Source: DASQFI01 sp035633215 (GTDB lineage Bacteria > Acidobacteriota > Vicinamibacteria > Vicinamibacterales > SCN-69-37). Taken from it: 64,000 nt of DNA. The notes beneath the pieces were generated by a model. The model was not told where the DNA came from. It worked only from the letters and a program-made list of their open reading frames with translations, and did no database searches. Positions 25,950 to 31,423 of the stretch are shown here, piece after piece. Location: positions 62,001 through 126,000 of the forward strand of contig DASQFI010000037.1 in NCBI GenBank assembly GCA_035633215.1, in the 5' to 3' direction. Numbering within the stretch: the first letter of the stretch is position 1; every line of letters begins with the position of its first letter. A program made the position numbers and the translations under genes.

Positions 25950-26018
25950 CCAGCGTTTGCAGGCCGTCGTCGGACGGCGCGATCATGAGGCGCCGCGGCT
26001 GGAACGCCGTCGTGGTAC
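25944..26018 (+). other. Weak attC-like hairpin (candidate, degenerate)
   Basis: The heptamer GTCTAAC (25944-25950) fits the attC R'' consensus RYYYAAC. Complementary inner arms are present: GCGTTTGCAGGCCG on the left against CGGCTGGAACGC on the right. The expected R' core GTTRRRY is not intact; the nearest match is GTGGTAC at 26012-26018. If it is an attC site at all, it has decayed. Confidence 0.25.
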
Positions 26019-26061
26019 CGACTGACGCGAGCGGACCTCACGCGACCAAGTGGGAGAATCC

Positions 26062-26397
26062 ATGCCGATTCAATTTGCAGCAGTAATAGCCGGCATCGAT
26101 GCCGTAGTGTCAGTCGCTGTCAAAATGGCTCAGTTTTTCAGAAGTAGGTCCACGCAGGGTAGTTCTCAGTCGGCGAACGATCCCAGCCAGGTGTTCCGCG
26201 ACTTGCAGGACAGAATAGCCACACTTGAGTCAAACGAGGCCGACCAATACAAGCTAATACAAGACCTCGCAGAACCGGTGCGTACTTTGGCAAATGACAC
26301 ACGTGTCGTTGCTAGGCGCACCTCACTGGCGTTGACGCTGTCAGTGCTGGGAGCTGTCCTGGGCGCGCTCGCCTTGATACTTGTGCTGGTGACGTAG
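26062..26397 (+). CDS. Coiled-coil protein with C-terminal membrane anchor
   Basis: A 111-residue protein. It starts with a hydrophobic stretch, FAAVIAGIDAVVSVAVKMA. A polar linker and a predicted coiled coil follow (RDLQDRIATLESNEADQYKL), and it ends with a strong membrane segment, LALTLSVLGAVLGALALILV. ATG 26062 is chosen over GTG 26050 because GGGAG lies six bases upstream of it. The architecture resembles small phage or defence-island membrane proteins, but I recognise no family and assign no function. Confidence 0.5.
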   Translation: MPIQFAAVIAGIDAVVSVAVKMAQFFRSRSTQGSSQSANDPSQVFRDLQDRIATLESNEADQYKLIQDLAEPVRTLANDTRVVARRTSLALTLSVLGAVLGALALILVLVT

Positions 26398-26464
26398 CCA
26401 ACATGAAAAGACCCCGCAGTGAGCTTGATCCGGTGCAGTGGACGGTTTCGTATAGCCAGACAAC

Positions 26465-26793
26465 ATGCAACAAGATTTCGATCTCCCCAGTCGAGGCCGG
26501 ATTGACGGCCGAACGTCCAGTATTACAGCGGCGTTCTTCCAGGCGATAACACCCATTCGGATCCCCTCCGATTCGGAGGTCGATGACGCCGTGCGCCGAT
26601 CCAGATCGACTATGCCAGAATCGCCGGCGGGGATCGTTGGAGCCAGTACCAGCAACTGCTCGATGCGGCCGTTAGCCATCTTGCAACGGCTCAGAAAGCT
26701 GCTCTTGAGCTTCTCGGCCTCGCCAACCAAGAGCTGGCTAACCAACATTCGCAGCCGACGGCGGCCGACGAGGACATGGGCCGCTGCGGCTGA
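26465..26793 (+). pseudogene. HNH-endonuclease-like gene with internal deletion and frameshift (remnant)
   Basis: Two reading frames together resemble the two ends of one protein. The first frame, from ATG 26465, gives RTSSITAAFFQAITPIRIPS. The second, from about 26590 to the TGA at 26793, gives PIQIDYARIAGGDRWSQYQQ, then a helical LLDAAVSHLATAQKAALELL. From memory, HNH proteins of the class with a TEWDH/CGKCNQSKG core begin and end this way. The zinc/HNH core itself is missing, so both a deletion and a frame change must have occurred. The stop lies inside the attC-like hairpin described next. The family match is a recollection and should be treated as tentative. Confidence 0.42.
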
Positions 26794-26808
26794 AACGTAG
26801 CGTTAGGG
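26736..26808 (+). other. attC-like integron recombination site 1
   Basis: A 73-base hairpin with the order expected of attC. R'' is GGCTAAC (26736-26742). The left arm CAGCCG-ACG-GCGGCC and the right arm GGCCGC-TG-CGGCTG then form two perfect 6-bp stems around a GACGAGGACATG loop. It ends in the R' core GCGTTAGGG (GTTAGGG at 26802-26808). The unpaired central spacer and unequal bulge are attC hallmarks. The last base of R' departs from GTTRRRY. Confidence 0.5.
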
Positions 26809-26929
26809 GGACAAGATTCGGGCAAATGTGATCATGAATCAGTCCATTCACCTGGACCCGAAGGTCCTGGGCGCTGAAGTCGCAGGCGTCCTCGGGAGTA
26901 CCGCCCCCCGCGCAGCCGATATTCGCCTG

Positions 26930-26972
26930 TTACAGGATCCTGTAAGGGAGCAACTGCGGCCTACGGCCGCAG
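26930..26972. repeat. Two adjacent palindromes beyond the 3' end of the ABM-like gene
   Basis: A perfect 16-base palindrome TTACAGGATCCTGTAA (26930-26945) is followed by a hairpin CTGCGGCC-TAC-GGCCGCAG (26954-26972). The stop codon of the minus-strand ABM-like gene lies in the loop of the second. They may act as a transcript end, although no T-run follows. Confidence 0.5.
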
Positions 26973-27248
26973 GTTGTAGACCTCAAACGCCTGCTCCTGT
27001 GGCGGCGCGGTGAAGCCCCCCTTCACGCCCTTTTGGAGGTTAGGTATCAGGATGTCATCACGGAAGCGCTCCCAACTCTCCTTGGACTCGTGGATCGCCA
27101 TCACTGTCCAGCCACCAGCCGACGGGCCAGCTGCGTGAAAGGTTTGCCCTTTCGGCAGTCCCGTTCCGCTGGGATGTACCGCCGCCAGGGATGCGTCGTA
27201 CTGCTCCTTCGTACCGCCAGCAAAGAAATGCACGATGCCGTATGCCAT
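26961..27248 (-). CDS. Small ABM-like (dimeric alpha/beta barrel) protein
   Basis: A 95-residue cytoplasmic protein. MAYGIVHFFAGGTKEQYDAS, then FHAAGPSAGGWTVMAIHESKESWERF and FTAPPQEQAFEVYNL, fit the ferredoxin-like fold of small antibiotic-biosynthesis-monooxygenase-type or Dabb-type proteins. I have seen close relatives annotated only as hypothetical. ATG 27248 is preceded by AAGGAG at correct spacing; the longer frame to 27479 is rejected. It lies reversed between two attC-like sites, so it would be the cargo of a roughly 664-base cassette. Enzymatic role unknown. Confidence 0.72.
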   Translation of the reverse strand: MAYGIVHFFAGGTKEQYDASLAAVHPSGTGLPKGQTFHAAGPSAGGWTVMAIHESKESWERFRDDILIPNLQKGVKGGFTAPPQEQAFEVYNLRP

Positions 27249-27361
27249 TCTGGTCTCCTTCACGCCAAGGGAGCCACCTGTCGCGACCCCCGGGGGGCCC
27301 CAAGCATAGCCGAGGCGGCCGAAACGGCCTCGAAGTACGGCGGATGCGGCTCTTGTTGCCC

Positions 27362-27472
27362 GCCTAACGTTGCAAATGAGCCGCGCGCCGTGGCGACATG
27401 ATGGCACGATACCGTTGGCGCGTCGTTGGAGTGGGCGACGCTGCGCGCCGTCGCTGAACCGGAGCGTTAAGC
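27362..27472 (+). other. attC-like integron recombination site 2
   Basis: A 111-base segment starts with R'' GCCTAAC (27362-27368) and ends with R' GTTAAGC (27466-27472), which matches GTTRRRY exactly and is preceded by the usual GC. R'' and R' are largely complementary. Inner arms TGAGCCGCGCGC and CTGCGCGCCGTCGCTGAA can pair imperfectly. The length is within the range known for attC sites. Together with site 1 it would bound a cassette carrying the ABM-like gene. Confidence 0.5.
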
Positions 27473-27505
27473 GGCGCAAAGGGAAGGCAGCCTGATCCCA
27501 TCCAG

Positions 27506-28413
27506 ATGGTCCAGCCCGAGGAACTGAAGAGGAACGAACCGCTCCTGTGGTCTACGGGAACCGGCACGAAAGTGTGGGATCTGTTTTGCGCGTGCGCGTC
27601 CGGCGATCTGGCAACCGTCGAACGGCTGGTAAACGGCAACCCGTCGCTCGTCCGAGCGCACCACGAATACCGCACGCCGTTGTATTTGGCGGTTCGTGAA
27701 AACCGGATGGCCGTTGCCACCTTTCTGCTCGATCGTGGCGCCAACCCTTTCTACAACGGCGACGACCTGGTAGAGGTGGCCAGGATTCGTGGTCTGGGCG
27801 ACATGGAGGCGCTCATCGAGAGCAGGCGGCCGAAGTCCCGCACGTTGTCAGCGATTCAAAGGGTGGCTCGAGCCGTTCGCAGCGGCTCGCCTCCTATGGC
27901 GACCTCGACACGGCGACGGCGGTGTTGACCGCAGATCCGTCGCTCGCCGACGACCCTGAAGCGCTCGCGGCGGCCGCCCAAAACGGCCACGAGCCGATCG
28001 TGCGCCTGATGCTGCGGCATCGGCCGCGCCTCGCCGAGCGCGTGGCCGTGGCGGCCAGATCGCGAGAGCTGACCGAGCTGCTCTTCGAGAGCGGCATGAA
28101 TCCCAACCTGGCCGGCTGGCTCGGCGTCACCCCGCTTCCCCGCTTTGCCCGGCAGGGCGACGTGGAAAAAGCGGCGATCTTCCTCGACCACGGCGCCAAC
28201 CTCCACGCGCGAGACGAAGAGCTCTGCACCACGCCGCTTGGCTACGCGGCGCACGCGGGAAAGCTGCGCATGGTCGAGTTCCTGTTGCGGAGCGGGGCAA
28301 AGCCGACGTTGCCGGACGATCTCGCCTGGGCCACGCCGATCGCGCTGGCCACCCATCGACGCCACAATGAGATCGTTCGCGTGCTGAAGGCGTACGAAGC
28401 CCCCGGCGCCTGA
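27506..28413 (+). pseudogene. Ankyrin-repeat protein gene split by a frameshift
   Basis: Two overlapping frames encode one ankyrin protein of about 300 residues. The first (27506 onwards) has LFCACASGDLATVERLVNGN and TPLYLAVRENRMAVATFLLD. The second continues RLASYGDLDTATAVLTADPS, AAAQNGHEPIVRLMLRH, GDVEKAAIFLDHGANLHARD and LGYAAHAGKLRMVEFLLRSG. The frame changes between about 27800 and 27905; after that the first frame becomes arginine-rich nonsense and stops at 27928. It may be a true pseudogene or a one-base assembly error. Ankyrin proteins mediate protein binding; no partner can be named. Confidence 0.75.
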
Positions 28414-28433
28414 AGTTTTGGGACGGCTAGCCC

Positions 28434-28637
28434 CTAACGCATAGCACCGCCCCCTTGGTGCCGGCGCCGCTGCAGGTCCCAGCCCAACGCCAAATCGGCG
28501 ATCTTGCCGGCGTCGCGAAGAACGTCATCAATACGCTCCCTCGCGGCCGGTTCCGACGACAGGATCCCGGTGATCGCCGCGGTGAAGCCTCTAAACCAAA
28601 TTTCGCGGTCTTCGGGGCTGAGTGTCTGATCTGCCAT
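28434..28637 (-). CDS. Small hypothetical protein
   Basis: A 67-residue minus-strand frame starting MADQTLSPEDREIWFRGFTA and continuing with ILSSEPAARERIDDVLRDAG, a mostly helical, soluble sequence. AAGG and GGGGGA lie just upstream of ATG 28637. The frame stays open further upstream, to an ATG at 28799 that would add DELRKDFECFRELVGCRDDE, so a 121-residue version is possible. Its TAG lies in the motif CCCCTAACG, which resembles an attC R'' remnant. No family recognised. Confidence 0.4.
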   Translation of the reverse strand: MADQTLSPEDREIWFRGFTAAITGILSSEPAARERIDDVLRDAGKIADLALGWDLQRRRHQGGGAMR

Positions 28638-28953
28638 CCTTAATCCCCCAATCTGTTTCCGGCCAATCTTAGCGTGGCCGGTTTTCTTGTCGCCACCCTC
28701 TGTGAAGGCCCGCTTCGTGTCGCCCGTGCTTACCGCTTCATCATCCCGACATCCGACCAATTCTCTGAAACACTCGAAGTCCTTTCTCAATTCATCCATC
28801 AGCGTGGGACACCGCAGCGCTGTGAAACCATCAGTGCCCACATTTGCCTCGCGCCAGGCAACGTCCGGTAACCGACTCCATCACTTCAAACGTCCCTCAC
28901 GCAAAGTGCGGCAGGCCAACCGATGCGTCCGGTACGCGTCCTGAATATTGGCG
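28638..28953. other. No convincing gene seen
   Basis: About 316 bases without a frame I can support on the plus strand. On the minus strand the upstream extension of the 28434-28637 frame covers part of it (to 28799). No strong hairpin, tRNA or repeat is visible. Confidence 0.4.
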
Positions 28954-29127
28954 ATGCCAGTGAGGTCGTCTCCGCCATCGAAGCGTAAGAAGTCCGATCA
29001 GACGATGGGTGTCGTTCTGATCTTCGTGGTCGGTCTGGCTGCTGCCTCTGCGTTGCTATGGGCGGGCTTACAGGACCTCAAACGGTCCGCCGATCCGTAC
29101 GCCGCGTTGTCGGGGCGGCTGCCTTAG
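28954..29127 (+). CDS. Very small single-span membrane protein (57 residues)
   Basis: An open frame from ATG 28954 to TAG 29127. The N-terminus is basic (PVRSSPPSKRKKSDQ), then one membrane segment follows, GVVLIFVVGLAAASALLWAG, and a short polar tail. The positive-inside rule puts the N-terminus in the cytoplasm. An internal ATG at 29005 would give a 40-residue version. No ribosome-binding site stands out and I know of no family, so expression is uncertain. Confidence 0.38.
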   Translation: MPVRSSPPSKRKKSDQTMGVVLIFVVGLAAASALLWAGLQDLKRSADPYAALSGRLP

Positions 29128-29450
29128 CGGATCGCCCGCCGGCATGCCGACTAGTTTCTCCAAAGGGCGGTCACATCGCTTACGCCGATGTTCGCCCGGT
29201 TGTCCGGCGGTGAACCCCTAAAACGAGCAACAACGACGTTCCGACCGGTGACAAGCACCCTCCCCCTTTACCGACAGTCCGCGAGTTCCACCCTCGTCGA
29301 TCTCCGGTAAACCTCCGGTAAACGAGACAAAAGCCAAGATGAACGGCGACTTGTGAAAGCCCCTGAGGCTTGCTCCTGCCATTCCGGGGAAAGGAACGCT
29401 TGGCATATACATTGCGCTTTCTTGCGTGTTTAACCGATTACGAAACCCGC
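29128..29450. other. No convincing gene; short direct repeat
   Basis: About 320 bases with no gene I can support. A direct repeat CTCCGGTAAAC occurs twice in tandem near 29300-29322. A 64-residue minus-strand frame (29218-29412) exists but has no recognisable features. Confidence 0.4.
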
Positions 29451-29618
29451 ATGCGAAGCAGTCTGACCTGTCTCTGGGCCCTGGCGCTGTTAGTGGTGGG
29501 GATCCTGCTCGCGCAGGTCATCCCCGGCACGTACTTCGAATCGGCCACGCTACTCCTCCTGGGGTCTGGACTCCTGACCGCAGTCGCCGGCCATCGATGG
29601 ATCAGGAAGCAGACGTAG
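29451..29618 (+). CDS. Small membrane protein (55 residues)
   Basis: A frame from ATG 29451 with two hydrophobic segments, LTCLWALALLVVGILLAQVI and ATLLLLGSGLLTAVAG, and a basic end RWIRKQT. It is predicted to be a two-span hairpin with both ends in the cytoplasm. The frame extends upstream to 29370, but those residues look unrelated. It is the third small membrane protein in this accessory stretch. Function unknown. Confidence 0.4.
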   Translation: MRSSLTCLWALALLVVGILLAQVIPGTYFESATLLLLGSGLLTAVAGHRWIRKQT

Positions 29619-29673
29619 ATCCATCCCATTCAAGGGCTGACGTGGCCTGGACGCCGGGCTGCGCAGTCCGCGG

Positions 29674-29904
29674 ATGAGCATCACTGTCCTGCCGGTTTGC
29701 TGCGCGCGCTGTAGCGCGCCTTTCGACCTGAAGATCGTGGGATGGCACACCGTCGGGGCCCCGACCAGACAGGCGTACGACTGTCCGACCTGTCACGCCC
29801 CGCACCTGGTCGAAGTGCCTGGCCGGATCCTGCGGGTTGCCCCTCGTATCGTGTTGCGGCCGGGGCTGGAACCACGCGTGTTCAAGAGGCGACGATCCGC
29901 CTGA
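29674..29904 (+). CDS. Small zinc-ribbon-like protein
   Basis: A 76-residue frame with two cysteine pairs, CCARCSAPFDLK and YDCPTCHAPHLVE, 26 residues apart, as in a zinc ribbon. The rest is basic and proline-rich (FKRRRSA at the end). It may bind a nucleic acid or serve only structurally; no family is recognised. It ends 11 bases before the tRNA-like att repeat, so it would be the last gene of the presumed integrated segment. Confidence 0.45.
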   Translation: MSITVLPVCCARCSAPFDLKIVGWHTVGAPTRQAYDCPTCHAPHLVEVPGRILRVAPRIVLRPGLEPRVFKRRRSA

Positions 29905-29915
29905 TAGATGGAATG

Positions 29916-29935
29916 AAATCCCGGCGTCCCGATCA
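29916..29935 (+). other. att-like copy of the tRNA-Pro 3' end
   Basis: AAATCCCGGCGTCCCGATCA matches the 3' end of tRNA-Pro (24971-24990) at 18 of 20 positions, in the same orientation, 4.9 kb downstream. This is the pattern left when an element integrates at a tRNA 3' end and the displaced end is kept at the far junction. The two mismatches suggest age. Confidence 0.6.
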
Positions 29936-30007
29936 GACTCTCCGCCGTCGGTCCGTCGCCTGGACCGCAAGAGCCACCCGATTACCAGCAGCAGCGAAGT
30001 CCCGACC

Positions 30008-30044
30008 AGCATCAAGCCCCAGCATCAAGCCCCAGCATCAAGCC
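30008..30044. repeat. 13-base tandem repeat, three copies
   Basis: AGCATCAAGCCCC is present twice in full and a third time for 11 bases. Because 13 is not a multiple of three, copy changes would shift any frame through it; no gene is called here. Confidence 0.7.
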
Positions 30045-30335
30045 AAGGAGCAGATACACATGCGGCGGCACCGGACCCGGATGCCGGCCGAATAGCATCG
30101 CTTCGGGCAAGGCGAGCAAGGCGAGCGCGAAAGCCGGGATCTATGGCGAAACAAGAAAACAGCGTCGTGAACCCCGGCGCGGCGCCAAGCGCCCGGACGG
30201 CATACCGTAGCGTCATCACCACGCCATCGGCCCTCCCAGGGCGAAAATATAGCAAGGGCTTGACAGCGGTGATACCGTACGCCCTTTCCCGGTTACAGAT
30301 TTGCAACGGGTCCTCGCGTATCGCGGAGGTTGCAG

Positions 30336-30734
30336 ATGGCTGACGTCGAAGAACGTCGCCCGTGTTCGTTCCACCATTGCCACGGCGAGATGATGCTGAA
30401 AAAGCATCAGCCGGCTGGCGCTCCACCACCGCGCCGAATGGAAGCGGGGAAAACACCTCCAGAAGCCCAGTGGCTCCGCGCGTGGGAGTGCACCTCCGAC
30501 CCCAGACGACACGTTGAAGTGGTGAACTGGGGCGTGCGGCCTTTGAAGGCGTGCATCGTCAAAGGCTGCAAAGGCATCATGGTCCATTGGGGACGCGTGC
30601 GCGCCCTCACGCCGGACAACCTTCGTCGCAGAAACGGTCAGGCCGCCTTCAAGATCGTGTATCTGTCGGGCTACGTCTGCATCGAAGACGCGGATCACTT
30701 CGATCCGGACTCGAGAAACCCGAACGGCAGCTGA
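30336..30734 (+). CDS. Protein with two duplicated cysteine/histidine zinc-binding modules
   Basis: A 132-residue protein. Each half contains a CxxxxC knuckle followed by a lone cysteine exactly 42 residues after the first: C10/C15/C52 and C73/C78/C115. A histidine lies shortly after each lone cysteine (H59 and H121). The knuckles share CxGxM (CHGEM and CKGIM). This indicates an internal duplication of a C-C-C-H zinc site of about 63 residues. ATG 30336 has GGAGG seven bases upstream. No known family comes to mind. It lies just outside the att-like repeat. Confidence 0.7.
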   Translation: MADVEERRPCSFHHCHGEMMLKKHQPAGAPPPRRMEAGKTPPEAQWLRAWECTSDPRRHVEVVNWGVRPLKACIVKGCKGIMVHWGRVRALTPDNLRRRNGQAAFKIVYLSGYVCIEDADHFDPDSRNPNGS

Positions 30735-30779
30735 TCGGCCCCCACGCGCTCCCGTCGTTACACGCCGGGCTGAACAAGC

Positions 30780-31259
30780 TCAGCCCGCCTTGACTCGAGT
30801 GAACACATCCTTGGCACTTCCGTAGTTCCGGGTGCCTCCAAATGAGTAGCCGTGCTGCACGATGATCAGGGTTTCGACGGTCATTTCCGTCCCGGCGGCA
30901 TTCAGCGACCGTGATTCCCTGATCGAAACAGTCTGCCCCTGAATGTTGCCCGAGCCCTCGGTCACGAGCTTCGCGCCATCCCAATACGCGCGTGAACGAC
31001 TGCTGTCGATCCCACGGCCGCCGGGTTTGGCCTCCAAGTCGATCGGATACGTTCTGACAGACGACGGCGCATTGCGAGCGGCGTCAATTTTGATCTCGGT
31101 CGCGGTCTGCTGGATCGTCAACGTGATTGCCTCAGGCGATTGACTGCGGCTGCGGTCAAGGATCCAGGTGCCAGAGAAATCAGGCGTCGCGGGAGCGGGC
31201 GCGGCCTGGCAGAGCGCCAGAGCCAGGGCAAGTGAAGTCGGCAGAACCACGGAGGTCAT
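30780..31259 (-). CDS. Secreted lipocalin-like small protein
   Basis: A 159-residue exported protein. A signal peptide (TSVVLPTSLALALALCQA) precedes PDFSGTWILDRSRSQSP, the DFSGTW motif that opens many beta-barrel, lipocalin-like proteins in acidobacteria. The rest alternates as beta strands, including TLIIVQHGYSFGGTRNYGSA. ATG 31259 has GGAGG upstream on the minus strand and is preferred to GTG 31280. Periplasmic or surface location is inferred. Binding partner unknown. Confidence 0.75.
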   Translation of the reverse strand: MTSVVLPTSLALALALCQAAPAPATPDFSGTWILDRSRSQSPEAITLTIQQTATEIKIDAARNAPSSVRTYPIDLEAKPGGRGIDSSRSRAYWDGAKLVTEGSGNIQGQTVSIRESRSLNAAGTEMTVETLIIVQHGYSFGGTRNYGSAKDVFTRVKAG

Positions 31260-31317
31260 TGCGAGCCCTCCTGTTCCCACGAGAATACACCCTCAGGAGG
31301 ATGTTGCGAAGTTACGT

Positions 31318-31370
31318 GTAGGGCGTGGCTTCAGCCCCGCCTGCACGCCGGCCCTGAAGGGCCGGCCTAC
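31318..31370. repeat. Palindromic repeat, family copy 2
   Basis: Starts GTAGGGCGTGGCTTCAGCC, has the perfect stem GCCGGCCC-TGAA-GGGCCGGC (31347-31366) and ends CCTAC. It shares the start, the stem and the end with the copy at 21514-21571, so the two belong to one dispersed family. It lies in the divergent spacer upstream of the first VWA gene. Confidence 0.65.
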
Positions 31371-31423
31371 CTTGCCCAACGTGAAGCGTTAGACTTGTCG
31401 GTGCCAGCGTCGCGGGAGTGTCC

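Larger units (their letters stand above)
29905..30335. other. Gap holding the att-like repeat and a tandem repeat
   Basis: About 430 bases without a supportable gene. It contains the copy of the tRNA-Pro 3' end (29916-29935) and the 13-base tandem repeat at 30008-30044. GGAGG at 30322-30326 serves the downstream zinc-binding gene. Confidence 0.45.

Noticed and set aside
26341..26748. A 135-residue minus-strand frame
   Set aside because: Antisense to the membrane-anchored coiled-coil gene and the HNH-like remnant, with no protein-like features.
26828..27013. A 61-residue frame beginning MIMNQSIHLDPKVLG
   Set aside because: It crosses two palindromes and runs into the opposite-strand ABM gene; no supporting feature.
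27032..27044. GGTTAGGTAT as an attC R' core
   Set aside because: It lies within the ABM-like coding sequence and has no complementary R'' at suitable distance.
29602..30015. A minus-strand frame of 137 residues with a membrane-like start
   Set aside because: It reads through the zinc-ribbon gene and the att-like repeat; its start lies in a 13-base tandem repeat that changes frame.
31386..31395. GCGTTAGAC resembling an attC R' core
   Set aside because: The same sequence, with one change, stands before the second VWA gene without any hairpin partner, so it is better explained as a conserved -10 region.
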